This document shows positions 1 through 13,138 of a stretch of 64,000 bases of DNA, in pieces. The DNA comes from Lunularia cruciata (lineage: Eukaryota > Streptophyta > Marchantiopsida > Lunulariales > Lunulariaceae). The notes beneath the pieces were generated by a model. The model searched no databases. It had not been told where the DNA came from and saw only the letters and a program-made list of their open reading frames with translations. Where the stretch lies: the NCBI GenBank assembly GCA_948567375.1, contig OX419761.1:46600243-46664242 (forward strand), read 5' to 3'. How positions within the stretch are numbered: position 1 is the first letter of the stretch; the number at the start of each line of letters is the position of its first letter. A program made the translations under genes and the position numbers.

Positions 1-900
1 TACTTGATAGTTGGAAGACCAAGATCATCAACGACAAGAGCATGTAGAGAGAGCAGAATTTTGAGGAAGGAGAGAAGAAAAATTGATTTCCAAAGCCCAG
101 GGTATTTGAAGGCAAGAAGCACATAGACATAGTGGAGAAATTTGTGTTTCATTGTGAATGATATTTTGAAGCTACAAATCTTCAAGATGAATGGAGACAA
201 GTTCTCTTGGTTGTAAGCTAATTGGATGGAGCGGCAAAACTAAGGTGGTGATCTCAAGTGGAGCAAGTTGAATAGCAATCTTTTGCATCAATCTTGACAT
301 GAGAAGAATTCAAGAGTGAAATAATTAGGTGAATGTAAGTTATAAATGCTACACTAGCTGCATGAGATAAGTTGGCAAAATTTGAATAGATTGGTTTTGT
401 AAGAAGCTATATCACTCAATTCTAAAACACCATAATGCAAATTCCAAATATATTAGAAGGTGAAGGTTTGGATCCATTTGTGAGGGGCTTGAAGTCATGC
501 ACCAAATTGGAAATGACCATGTGGGAGCTTAAACACTTGGAGGAAGCCATGCAATTAGCTAAGTGCTTTGATTCCTTGGTTGCAACAACTTGGTCTTAAC
601 CTCAGCCTTCATAGAACCTCCCCACGCACTACACATGCATGGAAGAACCAGCACCAATGGAGATCAATGCCATCTAGTGGAAACCACTTGGCATTATATA
701 TAAGGAAAGATTGTGACAAAATGGCGGTTTCTTTTATTATCACCAAATTTGGCATCGCATTGTTGAATGTCCACTCAAGAATGAACAACCATAACAAATC
801 ATCCAAATTGAGTTTGTGGAGCATGATGATCATGGAAATGAGGAATCCCAGTAAGATAACTCAAGCCACCTATTGAGAACTTGATTAGCTCCAATGGGAT
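1..900 (+). pseudogene. gag remnant of E1
   Basis: Several frames carry pieces of a capsid-type protein. One lies near 100-160 (FEGKKH, then VEKFVFHCE), another near 225-260 (LDGAAKLRW followed by a QVEQV segment), and a third near 475-500 (FVRGLKS). The same landmarks recur on the minus strand in E2 at 43.2-44.0 kb, which supports the assignment. Stops and frameshifts interrupt every segment. The open stretch at 568-876 is the gag C-terminal part equivalent to the E2 segment at 43,233-43,469. No intact zinc knuckle can be seen. Confidence 0.6.
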
Positions 901-944
901 TAAATGTTTGACCTATGCAAGTTTGCTTCTCTTGCAAAGTATGA

Positions 945-1230
945 TATCTGATTGTGATTATAGGATTTTGGTTGATTTTTGGAAATTCAAAGAATTTTAT
1001 GTCCATGCAATTTGCAAAAGAATTAAGTATTCTTATCAAACCAACAACTATAAGTAGATTGATGATTACGGATGGTATAAAGAGGTTTGTACTTCACATC
1101 CTATTACATTCAAGATTAAGGAGGAGTATTTGGAGTGTATGAGGTTTATAGTAGCACCTTTATATTATGATATCATTCTAGGTTTGCCTTAGCTTGAACA
1201 TCATAAGGGTTAATATGATAAGACCTGATG
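945..1230 (+). pseudogene. Retroviral-type aspartic protease remnant of E1
   Basis: The frame reads FGNSKNFMSMQFAKEL, then a basic stretch, and in a shifted frame ECMRFIVAPLYYDIILGLP. The second part is the conserved C-terminal protease strand seen as DVIIGLPWL in E2. In other gypsy proteases the catalytic Asp-Ser-Gly lies just before the first stretch; here FGNSKNF suggests that Asp-Ser-Gly has been lost. At least one frameshift and one stop are present. Confidence 0.6.
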
Positions 1231-1276
1231 ACAAATTCTAGAATAACACCAAGCCAAGAATTAATGATCAAGTTGT

Positions 1277-2740
1277 TTGGCACCTTTGAGTAAGACATCT
1301 ACAAATAGTCAATTGCAAGTTGGGAAGTTTGTTAGTAAAGCAGCCATAGAGCAAGCTTTAAAGGAAGATAAGCCTATTTTTGCGGTGTGGATCAAGCCAA
1401 TTCTGCATGGAGAATCTAATGAGGGCCAGAAGCCTCATCAAGCAATCGTTGATCAAATAGTTCAAGAGTTAACAAATGTGTTTTTGAATGATCTACCAAA
1501 GGGATTACCCTTGAATCATGGTATGCCCTTCAAGATTGAGTTATTGCCAAGAAGTACTCTAATGAGTAGACAAATCTATCTACTCTCACCAAAGGAGTTG
1601 GATGAGCTTTGAATAACACTCACAGAGTTATTGGAATAAGATTTCATATGACATAGTACATCTCCTTGGAGAGCACTGGTACTATTTTTCCCAAAGAAGG
1701 ATGGAGGACTTTGCTTTTGTATTGATTATTGTGGCTTCAATGAACATATAGTGAAGAATGCATACCCCTTGCCTCAAATTGATGACTTGCTCAATGAATT
1801 GAGTGGAGTATTATACTTCTCCAAGTTGGATCTCCAAAGTGACTATTAGTAGATACCTATTGAGTGAGAGGATCTGCAAAGGACTACCTTCTACACAAGG
1901 TATGGGTATTTTGAATGGAGAGTTCTACCTTTTGGTGCTCACTAATGCTCCAATAGTCTTTGTGGATTAGATGCATTAGGTGTTGGATTGGCTATTTGAT
2001 TTGTACATGGTGGTGTTCTTGATGATATTTTAGTTTATAGCAAGATGGAGGCACAACATGCAAATCATGTGCAAGAAGTCTTAAGATGATTATGTCAATG
2101 GAAGTTCTACTACAAGAAGTAAAAGCGTGCCTTTTTGGTAGAAGGAAGTTACCTTCTTAGGTGATAAGATCTCATCAGAGGAGATCAAGATGGAAGAATA
2201 TAAAATAAAGGCCATTATTGATTGGCCCTCTCTTAGATGTCACAAAAGTATGGGCATTTGATTGATTGGCAAGTTTTACCAATAGTTCATCCACTATGCT
2301 CATTTGGCCACACTATTGAGCAACCTCTTGAGGAAGCCTTCAAGCTTTAAGTGGACCACCAAGCACAAAGAAGCATTCCAAAAGTTGAAACATATGGTGT
2401 CTTCAAGACCAATTCTTCAATGGTATGATCCTTAACTACCTTATGTGGTTGATTTTGATGCTTTTAACTTTACCATTAGAATTGTGTTGCACCAAGAATT
2501 TCCAAAAGGGTTATGTCTTGTTGCCTTTGTGTCTTGCTGACTAAATAACACATAAAGGAATTTCTTTGCTCAGGATCAAGAACAACTAACAATGGTATAT
2601 GCCACCAAGGTATGGAGACATTATTTCTTGGGGAAACAAGTGATCATGCAAATCAATCACAGCCCTTTGTTGCAGACATTACATTTGGAGCACATGAAGA
2701 GTTTGATATCATTGATAAAAGGAACAACTAAAATTGTTTG
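1277..2740 (+). pseudogene. Reverse transcriptase and RNase H remnant of E1
   Basis: An open segment at 1,277-1,612 ends with the typical approach to RT (FLNDLPKGLPLNHG, then LLSPKELDEL). RT follows in fragments: WRALVLFFPKKDGG near 1,670, CIDYCGFN near 1,720, YPLPQIDDLLNELSG near 1,765, LPFGA near 1,925, and the catalytic box VLDDILVYS at 2,012-2,041. RNase H pieces lie at about 2,400-2,740. Stop codons and frame changes occur throughout, so it cannot make an enzyme. It parallels E2 at 33.3-34.7 kb. Confidence 0.8.
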
Positions 2741-3515
2741 ATATAAAACATGAGTACAACCATTAGGCTCTATGTCATCCTTGATGCACTATCACGACAA
2801 CTTGATTTGAAGACTCTTCTTCTCATCATGATAGCAATTATGACAATGTTAATTGACTCAAAAGTCCAAATTGAGTTTAGGACCACTTTACAACAAGATT
2901 TCTTCTTTCAAGTGGTACAAGATCATCTTGCAACATGTGACAAGGAATACAACACCTTCTCCTTCAAAGAAAACCTTCCATTTTGTGAGAACCAGATCTA
3001 TATTCCAACTAAGTGTGATCTATGACTTATGTGTCTTCAAGAAGCCCGTGACTTACCAGTTGTTGGTCACATTGGTATGGACAACACCTTGGGTACCATA
3101 CAATGCCAATCATGGTGGTACAAGATGTTCAAGAGTTTGTTTGATCTTGTGAGAACTACCAACATAACAAGGCCAACAACCAAATATTGAGTGGCCTCTT
3201 TCAACAACTTCCCATCCCATCTACTGGATGGGAACATATGAGCTTATATCTCATCACCTCATTGCCCAAGACAAAGCAAGGTCGCACAAAAATTGTGGTG
3301 TTTGTGTATAAGCTTAGCAAGAAAATCCATTTGGCACCAACTTTTAATACAATGGATGCTCCAACATTGACCCATATCTACTTTGACAATGTCTTCAAGC
3401 ATCATGGTATGCCTTTTGTACTCATCTCTAACCGTGATCCTTGATTCACCAAAAAAAATTGGCAAGCATTCTTCCAAATACTTGGCAAAAACTTTCAAAT
3501 ACTTGACACACATTC
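2741..3515 (+). pseudogene. Integrase remnant of E1
   Basis: The N-terminal part reads CLQEARDLPVVGHIGMDNT near 3,030. The core begins with WEHMSLYLITSLPKTKQ at 3,230-3,280, followed by FVYKLSKKIHLAPT, and then HHGMPFVLISNRDP at 3,400-3,444, a position that normally holds the second catalytic aspartate (present). The first catalytic aspartate position reads tyrosine. A stop directly follows RDP. Similarity ends near 3,515 before the third catalytic residue. Confidence 0.75.
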
Positions 3516-4790
3516 ACAATTTCCAAATTTACACATGCAATCTAAGGGCCCTTGGGTGCTTAGGATACTAACAATAATTGATTCTTCAAGAAAATTTTCT
3601 CCCATTTTGTCATTTGCCTCCTTTGGTGTTGTGACAACATGGCATGTTCCGTCCATGAACCAAACTTCCTCCTCCATACTACCAATACTAACCAATGTAG
3701 GGGGGAGATATATTTGCTCTACCTCCCAATATTGAATCCATTGTTTAAAAAAATGGACAAATATTATTGAGTTTATCCTCATTATTCTCCATCCTCACTT
3801 CAAGTCCTTGTTCATAAGACACTCCTCTGTGCAAATTTTTTTCCATTCTTGAGTATCTTTGTATGATTTCACATATCTTGCCCTTTTTTTAAAGCCTATC
3901 AACATTCATAGAGAGGGAAATCCTCACTTATGCCAAATCAAGTAAGTGGCCATGTAGTTGAATGTCATGCTTTTCTATACCTGTGTTTTACACGTATAGA
4001 AAAGCACGACATGGATCCTTTTTCCTCCATGGATCTCACTAAAGTGCTCCCTATCCTTTAAATAATCAAGTATTTGTGAGTAGTGATGATAAGCTATCCT
4101 AAATTGGTCATATTTTCCCTTTTTTGTTTTGCCCAAATTGCAACTTGGTAGGTGGACTAGAACCCCAACCCACCCTTACCATGTGTGTGGGCAAGCCCAA
4201 ACAAACTCCTTAATCCTTTGCTTGTTACATTCAACCATATGAGTGGGAAAAAAGCAACCATCTTCTCAAGTAACTCTTGGTATCAAGTAGGAAGAGGAGA
4301 GATGGGAGCAAACTCATATTACAAAGCATATGGCATGGGAGATTCATCCATGTTTCCAAAGTGTAAGAAGTAAATCTAGATTTTGATTTTAATTTGCTTG
4401 TGCAACCTCTATTACTGTATTATGTTGGGATGGTCGGGCTATAGGTGCCATGTTTACTCACCAATTCTAACACCTTTGTGTGTGACCTCTATGTTGTATG
4501 GCTATTATGGTGGTAGTGATAAGAAGTGTGTTTACTCACCAATTCTAACATCTTCAAACAAGAATAAAAAATGTTCTAGTGATGTACCATTATGAACTAT
4601 CCTAACACACCTAACATGTCAATCTTTGCTAACCCACCAGAGGTGCACGAGGAGATGCAAGCCCAAGGAGATGAGGCTATTTTTTCAAACGGATGGAAGG
4701 ATACGGGAAGATTCTCAAACCAGATTCAACACATTGTTGTCCATTACAATCTCTCTCTCACTTACATCTGGCTTAACACATGTGGTTAGT
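3516..4790. other. Spacer without recognisable gene
   Basis: No conserved domain was recognised in either strand. A near-identical 21-base string starting gtttactcacc occurs at 4,452 and again at 4,530, each within a tract about microsatellite-like transcribed debris, suggesting a short local duplication. A strong hairpin lies at 3,962-4,012 (separate entry). Small open frames here have no features of real genes. Confidence 0.4.
3962..4012. repeat. 51-bp near-perfect inverted repeat (hairpin)
   Basis: Two 19-base arms (3,962-3,980 and 3,994-4,012) are reverse complements apart from one A/G difference; the short spacer itself contains GTG and CAC that extend the pairing. Possible sources are a MITE terminus pair, a small-RNA precursor, or a palindromic element remnant. 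No target duplication is evident. Confidence 0.8.
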
Positions 4791-5799
4791 TAACATGGGT
4801 GGTTAGAATTAACTCCAAATTGCATCAATAATTATATCCCATATAGTTATATAATTAAGTCTTGCATCTTCATAATATACAAACTATAAAATGTGAAATT
4901 AAAACCCCCACTTGTGTCAACATACTTTTTGGTACACATATAAATCCATATGAGACCATTCCTTATTGGGACCACTAACTTGTATCCAATTGTATAATAT
5001 TTTATGGAGTTCAAAGTTCTACCTAAATAATTTCAAATTTTTGGAATTTGAAACCCCTATTGTTTGTATTGATTATGTGTTTCATTTAACTTTCATAATT
5101 CTTATTTGGGAAAGATAATTAAATTATAAATAAAATCTTATATTCATTGTTAAAATATTGTAATTTATTTTCACAAGATTTTCCAAATCAGAGTGTTAGT
5201 ATTATGATAAAATATCATATCTTTAGTTTTTTAAATACACAATATGTGGATTCCTGAAAGATTGTATGAGATGGATATAAAATTGAATTCCATTTATCTT
5301 GTTTCTAAATGTACATAACCTTTACGACTAACATAATAAATGCAACATAATAAGTATGAGCTTATCATGCTTAATATAAACAAGCTTAACAATAACTGAA
5401 TAAATGGAAAGCTCCCATTGTCATTAGCTAGAGCATCTATTTTGTATGCAATAGTGCATCTTTGATTCTTAAGGAAACATCATTTTATTTTATTCTAGTT
5501 TTATTATAAAGATTTGATGATTACTAGTGATTTATTTAAATGGTCTGTTTTAAGTGTATCTATATAATATCCGACTTATTACTAGTAAACTAACCTTTAA
5601 ATCATCTTATTCTGGGTTTAAGAAGCGGGAGGTTGAGCAAAGCTCATTAAGATTACTTTAGAGTCAACTAGCCTCATTGCATACCTATTATTTGATGACT
5701 TTATTAACTCAAAAGTGGATGAGAATCTGAATCATGAAATATAATTTGAACAAGGTTGCCATGTCCAATTAAAAGTTAGATGTCGATACCTCTCTCTAA
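4791..5799. other. AT-rich spacer
   Basis: Very AT-rich sequence with poly-A/T tracts; no coding signal, RNA gene or terminal repeat was recognised in about 1 kb. Confidence 0.4.
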
Positions 5800-8080
5800 T
5801 GACTTGGTTAATATATTCACTCCTTGTTTTATTCCAACATATTCAATCCACTTTGAAATAGCACACTCACTCCTCTCAATCATCTTTTAAATGAATTATA
5901 AGTAGGTAACTAATCAAGGGTATAAACACAGAAGATGAAAGCAAAGTAGTGTTAATCAAGTTATCAAATTTTTGTTTTATTAAATTGGCATAGTAAAAAA
6001 CCTTATAAAACCATATTATATACTTTTTATAAATGTGTATAGATATAATGATCCACTTATTACCATTTAAATAACAAAATTGTAAATATAGATAAACAAA
6101 TATTACAATATAGATTTGGTTTCAATTAGCCTAGTTTATATTAAATAAGGTTTACTAAAGCTACTTTGACTCACCTTGATTATACTTTACACGTATTACT
6201 CTATTTTACCAAATCCAAATCAATTTAATTAGTAGCTTATGTTAGAAAGAAGACAGGGTTTAACCCATTTGTAACAACGGTAGTGATCACTCTAAGTCAA
6301 CACTTACATATCTAAAGCCTCTAATATGTAATTTGTCATTAATGTAAACTACAAAAAATTATGTATAACTTTTTAAATCAAGCATCCATTCTGTTTATTA
6401 TAGTTTACTTCTTATCTTGCATAATATTTGATCATTCTTATTTCAAAAGTTTTGTTTTTTGATTTAAAATCAGAGCTATTTTCAAATATCTAATTTTAAC
6501 AATTGAACTTGCAAACATCTATATTGCACAAAATGAATATGTTTATGAATGCTTGGAATTTATAGATATGATTTGAACAAAAATTGGAATTGGTATGGCA
6601 TGATGATTTAATTAAATTTATATAGATACATTTACTTTTGACAACAATTGCACACATCTACTTTTTTCCAACAATTTAGTGCAACAAGCACATATTGAAT
6701 ACATGACAAAGGTGTATTTAGTATTTGTACTTTCCATCACAATCACCAATGTAACTACATAAATCAGACACGTGAATTCTACTTGAAATATATGTATCTG
6801 TAATTTGGAATCCATATAGCATAGTGATATAAGTAACCCTTTTACACATATATCTACACTTTTATCACCATCAAATATAATAAATTAAATTAAATACATG
6901 GCATCCTTTAGAGATTGATAAATTTTGTAATACATAAATTTTGTTTAAATGATATAAAAAATAATGGAAACAATATGTTGCTCCCATGTATCTACCTTTT
7001 TCCAAATACATTTATTGTAATTGGGGAGTATAGTTTTGTAATATATACTCTAATATCAGAAAAAAAGTCTTCAAATTATCTTATGGTCCAAGTACTTGGG
7101 AAAAAAATCTCTCCTAAAGTTCAAATGGTACAAGAAGAGTCTTTAAATCAAAACTTCATTATTTCAAAAGGTTATCAAACAACAATCCAATAGATGAAGA
7201 TTACAAAATTTTATTGAATATTTTGATAAATACCAGATATTGTGACTGGATTTATGATACTTATTAGGCAATTAAAATATATATCCAAATTTGAGTGGTC
7301 ATTTTAACTTACAATATTAACTAGTAACAAATTTTTGCAAACATGATATATGCAAATGTATTCATTCCAATTTGAAATAGCACACAATTCCTCTCTTTTG
7401 GAAGAGTTCTAATTAAATAACCACTATCAAGGGGTATTGACAAATTACTTGAAGGCAAAGTAGCATGAATCAAACAATATAAACCAATATTTGTATTAAA
7501 TTGGCCTATGTAAGAGCACAACTGAACCAAATTTTATGAGCTTTGTATAAATGTGATAATTATTAAGTTCACTCATTACCATTTGGATAAAAAATATTTT
7601 AATATGGATTTAGCTTCAAGTAGGATAGTTTACAATCAACAAGGCGTACTAAAGCTACTTAGCTTGGGCTAAACTTAATCCCACTAACAATCATTGTTGA
7701 TTCTATACAATCTCAATCAATATAGTTCCTAACTTATGTTCATAAAAATAGCTTGGATTTGACCCATTACAAACAAGGTAAATAATAAATTTATATTAGC
7801 AATAAGAAGTCCATACCATCTATAAAAAATATTTTCCATGGATAAGAATACATGAATCATGAACATGTTTCTATACTATATTTTCTCAATTAAATTTTAT
7901 CCTTTTATTCCTTAGTTTGCAGTAACATATTTAATTTTCATTTTAGTTACCATGTCCTTTCAATTTAAAAACAAATTTATCTTTGAAGATTGAATGACAA
8001 GAAATCAAGTTGCAAATATAAGTATTTTACACAAAATAATTTGTTTTTTCATGAAAAATAAAATATTAATATAATATATG
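5800..8080 (+). repeat. AT-rich direct duplication, unit about 1.5 kb
   Basis: The stretch starting near 5,820 (attccaacatattcaatcc, then gaaatagcacac) is repeated near 7,355 with the same order of landmarks: gaaatagcacac; a reagcaaagtag block; ttaaattggc; a cattaccatttrratraaaaaa block; ggtttactaaagctact versus gcgtactaaagctact; and a tttracccatt block at about 6,260 and 7,770. A further match follows (about 6,480-6,540 versus 7,980-8,040, ending in cacaaaat). The copies are substantially diverged. It may be a tandem duplication or two copies of an unknown AT-rich repeat. Confidence 0.6.
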
Positions 8081-8239
8081 TATATCAGTAAACAATAGCT
8101 AAACATGATCAACAAATAAACTCAATAACAGCTTGATATGTCCCATGAAATTTTTTTACCAAAGAGTACGTCCTATATCAACAACAACTAGGCAATTTTC
8201 TTTGAGTATATGTATCAAGGAGAGCTTGTTAATTATGCA

Positions 8240-9865
8240 AGTATATTCTTCCACTAAGCAAGGCGTATGTGTAAAGACTTTGACTATGACAATGGAGCTA
8301 CATATCTAGCTCCATTAGCCATCCAATTCTATATGGAGATTAACTTACTTCCAACTGAGGACTACAAGAAGGTCTCAACCACTACCATCCAAGGAGTACT
8401 TCACCTCATAGCTCAAAATTTTGTCAATCATCTACAAGTACCAAGATTCAAATGAAGAGTACAAGGAGGTTGAAAAGTTTGTGCTAGTGGATGAAGAAGG
8501 GATCACTACCACAACCAAGAAGAAGAAGCCAATAGTTCCATTGAGGTATTAGAACCCACCAAAGAAGCCAAGAAGGAACCCATAAGTCATAGATGTATAT
8601 TTTGAGGAGTAAGAAAGAGACTCTAAAGGTAAAGACCAAGAAAAGGAAGAGAACTTGTTTACCTTGTAGTGGTTAGCATCTAAGTTTGGAGACAAGGAGA
8701 AATACAATATGCACAATTTGAACAATAAAAGAAAGAGCTAGATGCAAAACAAAAGATCAAGCTAAAGAAGAGCAAGAGCATACAAGAGAACCCCTTAGCC
8801 CTAATAGAAGAGGAGGCACCCATAGGAGGAAAGTAGGTGGCTAAAGGGAACCAATAAGAAGACCTTTTGAGTGAAGGCAATAAGGAGATAAAGAACAAGT
8901 ATAGGAAGCCAAAGGAGAAGAAGAAGATCTTTTGAATGGAGTGAAAAATGAAGTGGGACAGGAGGCCGCTCAAGACCAAAGTGTAATAGTGAAGGAAGGC
9001 GCCAATATAATTATACATTTGGTAGGTTTGGCTTTGTAGATGATGGAGACAATTTTGCCCCAATGCCAAGAGGTCTATTCATATGTGGTCAATTATACTG
9101 CATTTGTCCAAAAGCTATACAAGGTAATATACACCAAGAGTGCAAAGGAGGACAAGTGTAAGAAAGAGATGGAGAAGAACTAAAACCTATACAAGAAGGA
9201 AGCTAGGAAAGAAGTAAGTGCGCTTGTAAAAGAGAATTTTGAAGGGAAGAAGCATAACACCTCCCTCTTCATAGACCAAATGTAATACAAAGGCACTTGC
9301 TAAGCCAAATTAAGATGCAAAGCACAATGAAATTCCCATAGGTAAGACATTTGAAAGCTATAGGGAGACTTGAGAGCCTTTTGCTTGGATCATAAATAGA
9401 ATCCATAAGGGTGTAGAGAACAACTCAAGGCTAGAGAGGAGGAATTGGTAAATATTTGAGGAGAGTTGGAGACTTCCAAGATCAAGGTAGTCATCTTGGA
9501 AGTCCAAATATCCAAATGTAGGAAGGAAGTGGCCAAACAACTTGAAGGGCTGGCCAAAGCACTTGCAAGGGAGAAGGAGGAGAGGAAAGTCAATTGACTC
9601 CAAATGTTAAAGGAAGTGAAGAAGGTAATGAAGAGCCTTGAACAACAACCTAGAGGAAGAGAAGGCAAAGGTCATCAAGCAATGGGAGGGAGCTCAAGAT
9701 CAAGTCATAATGGTATTAGAGGAACTAACTCAAGGGAGGACAACGAAGATAAAGTTACATGAGCTTAAGTAGTATGTAGAAGTTGGAGGGGAAGACATAC
9801 AAAGATGACAAGATAGACCACGTGGTACTTAAACTTAGGAATCACATAGGTAGGGTGTTCATTGA
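8240..9865 (+). pseudogene. Degenerate Lys/Glu-rich coding remnant, unrecognised family
   Basis: The plus strand shows a once-coding texture: an open piece at 8,267-8,455 (MCKDFDYDNGATYLAPLAIQ), then FVLVDEEGI and repeated KKK, KEE and EKK tracts across several frames up to about 9,850, with many stops. Charged, heptad-like composition suggests a coiled coil. The same texture occurs at 17.7-19.0, 22.3-24.5 and 30.2-31.8 kb. It may derive from the gag-like protein of an unclassified retroelement, but no enzyme domain is visible and the function is unknown. Confidence 0.4.
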
Positions 9866-9870
9866 GACCT

Positions 9871-10561
9871 GTGAGCCGGCATGTCTCTCACTCAAGATGA
9901 ACCTCTAATGGCTATTAGGGTAGCGCACCATGGACTAAGAAGGCAAGAAACCCCAACTCCATCATACTTCTCCAAGGCTAACACTCCAAGACTCAAGACA
10001 TTGCTCACTAAAGAACTCAATGAGAGAGAGATAGTTGCAAATGAAAGGATGATGAGTACCTCATCACCCCTTGTTTATATACTTGTGAAATAGTTACGTA
10101 CCAAAGTTACTAATTACCTTAGTAACTCAAGTTACTAAACTAAAAGTCAAGTAAAGTCAAAAAATAGAAAGGAATATCCATTCACATGGGCATATTCCCC
10201 TAAGCATGTGGTCTTATCTTGACCCAACCACTAAGTCAAGGATTCCTTCACATGGGCTATCCTTGGACTAAAGAAGAATCCAAAACAAAAAGGCTTGCGG
10301 GCCCAAGAGTTCTCAACTCTTTCCTCAAAGCCAAACACCTAGGAATAATACCAAGTCAACACACTAAAGTCCAAAATAGTGGTGCTCATCTTTTCTACTT
10401 CCTCTAAAGTAAGGTCCCCTCTATCTTAGCTATGACTAACTTTAGCTAACCATGACTAATACAAAACCATCCTTGATCTCTACTTAAATAATATCTCTTA
10501 AATACTTTTAATACCAAGCTAAATATCACAATACCACACACATGCACAAATGGGTGTTACA
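9871..10561 (-). repeat. R1 solo-LTR-like repeat, copy 1
   Basis: Read on the minus strand it starts TGTAACACCCATTTGTGC and ends CCGGCTCAC(A), so it has LTR-like TG...CA ends. It is flanked by a perfect 5-bp duplication GACCT (9,866-9,870 and 10,562-10,566). Four other copies lie at 11.1, 15.8, 27.1 and 36.0 kb. No internal region or partner LTR adjoins it, so it is probably a solo LTR. Confidence 0.8.
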
Positions 10562-11130
10562 GACCTATGATACTTGTCTTTTAGAAATAAAATATTACAA
10601 ATAGTAGGCTCAAATCCTTATTAGGGTTTGTAAATTAAATACTTTGTAATAGTACTTTAGGCTTAAGACACTTATTGAAAGAGTTATTTGGAGTTGTAGA
10701 AAATCTTTGTATTTGTAGGACCTTTTTAGATGTACCATTTAGAGTAGTGAGCCCAAAGGTAAAAAATGTAAGTTGTCTTTGGAGTGAAACTATATCTCCC
10801 TAATACAAACCTACATGCACATAAACATGATGGTATAAAGATAGTGTCATTATCAATGTATATTGAGGATGAGCCAAGAAGATCTTTTAACTTCCTCAAC
10901 CATTAGATTTATTTGGCTTAGAGTAGGAAGAGACTATTTAAGGTTTTAACCTATTGTAAATATTTCATTCAATCTTCCAAACACAAACAAATCAAAAGGG
11001 CCAAAATCCCTTTATCTCTTTTGCTTAAATTCCAAGTATTGATTGCATGCCTTTGGTTAGTCACTAAGTAGTGAAGAACTTCATAGTTGGAACTATAAGG
11101 CTTGAGTGGGATTGACCTTGTGATTAGGTC
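10562..11130. other. Spacer without recognisable gene
   Basis: Nothing coding or structured was recognised between two R1 copies that lie in opposite orientation. Confidence 0.35.
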
Positions 11131-11826
11131 TATAACACCCATTGATGCATGTATGATCTATATGGATATTAAGTTTGGTATTGCAAGTAGAGTAGAACTA
11201 TTATTTGTATGGAGTTAAGCTAAACTTCTACATTAGTTGTGATCAACTAGAGCTAGTCCTAGCTAAGATGAAGGTGGCCCTATTCTAGAGGAAGAGAAAA
11301 GAGTGAGCACCACTACTTTGTCTTCTAGTGTATTGACTTGGTATTATTCCTAGGTATTTGACTTATGAGGAAAGAGTTGAGAACTTTTGAGCCTTGTTGG
11401 TGCAGAATTTTTCTATAGTCCAAGGATAGCCTATGTGAAGGAATAATTGATTTAGTTGGTAGGTGAGGATAAGACTGCCTACACATGGAATTATTTCCAT
11501 GTGCTTGGATATTCCTTCAAAAATTTTGACTTTATTTGACTTTTAGCCTATTAATTTGAGTTACTTTGATAATTAGTAACATTGGTTTATAAATTTTTCA
11601 CAAGTATATAAGCTAGGGGTGAGGAGTTACTTATCATCCTTTCATTTGCAACTATCTCTCTCACATTGAGTTCTCTAGTGAGCAATGTCTTGAGTCATGG
11701 AGGTGCCTTGGAGTTCTAGCCTTGGAGTAGTGTGATGGAGTAGAGTTCCTTGCCTTCTTAGTCCATAATGTGCTACCTTAAGAGCCATTATAGTTTTATC
11801 CTAAGTGAGAGATAGGCCAACTCATA
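11131..11826 (+). repeat. R1 solo-LTR-like repeat, copy 2
   Basis: Starts TATAACACCC (TG changed to TA) and ends CCAACTCATA, a decayed form of CCGGCTCACA. Left flank AGGTC (11,126-11,130) and right flank AGGTA (11,826-11,830, sharing the terminal A) look like a target duplication. Internal landmarks match copy 1 in reverse: agtatataagc..ggggtgagga near the end and a tcttgagtc block. More diverged than copies 1 and 5. Confidence 0.7.
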
Positions 11827-13138
11827 GGTATGGGATCCTTGAATGTTTTGAGAGAATAGAGCAATGTTGTGATGGATTAAAAAATGAATTTTAGTATTAC
11901 AAATACTATGGAATCAAAAAGCAAAGTACCTTTGGAGTTTTAAGGTTTTACCTTAGTTTAGAGTTTTACCTTCTAAGAAGTTTAGAACATAGTTATGGTT
12001 ACTAAGTGTTGACTTATTATGGTAGAATTGGTAAAAATAGGTTGTTCTCTTGAGGATACAAGTTAGAAATGACTAGAAACAAAGATAAAGTATCACAGTG
12101 TCATAAATTGTCTATTCTTGCCTATTTAACCTATTGGGCAACAACCACTCATAGTGGAGGGTAGAATCACCACCTTTATTCCACTACAAAATGAAATATC
12201 ACCAATTATCATACTTATTATAGATTTAATATAGAGGATTATTGATGATGATGGTTCATTTGTACTTAAGATCACTTCATCTTGGAATTTCTTTATCTTC
12301 CCATCCAAATTCTTGAAAATTATTTTGAAGCAATCAAAAGTACCATGATTTGCACTCATATCACAATGTTGAAGTCATAAAAAATTGATAATATTAAGGT
12401 GTCTCACAAATAGTGTCTTAGAATGCATAAACTAAGAGAGAGTAAGATCTCCCAAGGATCCAATAACTTTTACAACTATGATTGTGATATAGTGTGCATC
12501 CTTCTCAAAAGGCATGGCATCACAAGAGTCTTGAATGACTATGTTGTTGAATTGTATAAATTTGTGTTACTTTACTATACGTTAGGTTTGCGATGACCTA
12601 TCTCTATATTGTTCTTGACCTTTGCATATCTGCTAGAGTTGCAAACTCTATTTCCACACAAATGACTTCCTTCTCTTGAGTGCTTGTGCTCATGCATCAA
12701 GATTCCTCACTCTCACTCAATCTAGTCTGCAATCAATCAATCAAAATGTAGACTAATGTACATACACCAACTTGACAATCTTCATGGTATAAACTTCATT
12801 TGCTGCAATGAAAATATGCACCAAATGAAGGATTTGAACATAAGATCTAAGCACTATATACAATCCTACTTAGCCACCAAAGAAATCTAGTGGCTACAAT
12901 GTGCTAGAAATCCCTAATTACATCTAAGCCACACAATGCTAATCAAATCTTATCTACTTATCTAAACCTAACCCTAATCCTAAGTTAGTATAAGCCATGT
13001 AGTATGGCCACTTGAGCCACTTCACTTAGTATCAACCACTATTGTGTCAGGTTAAAGACGTAATATAAGATGATTGTTTTGTAACCTAACTACTATGTAC
13101 AAAATGTGTTTAGATACAACATATCATGCAATGCAATT
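11827..13138. other. Spacer with a shared repeat block, no gene
   Basis: No coding domain was recognised. The block at about 11,985-12,130 (ctcttgaggatacaagttagaaatg) is the inverted counterpart of 20,020-20,165, so both belong to one repeat family. The rest contains only short open frames without conserved motifs. Confidence 0.45.

Larger units (their letters stand above)
1..3515 (+). mobile_element. Decayed Ty3/gypsy retrotransposon E1 (5' part outside window)
   Basis: Translation of the plus strand gives, in order, remnants of gag, protease, reverse transcriptase, RNase H and integrase, each in fragments with many stops and frame changes. The order protease-RT-RH-integrase is Ty3/gypsy. 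The protease and RT portions closely resemble the minus-strand element E2 (27.9-44.8 kb), so the two are one family. Similarity to integrase stops near 3,515, before the catalytic glutamate region, so the 3' end is truncated or replaced. No LTR was found on either side. Confidence 0.85.
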
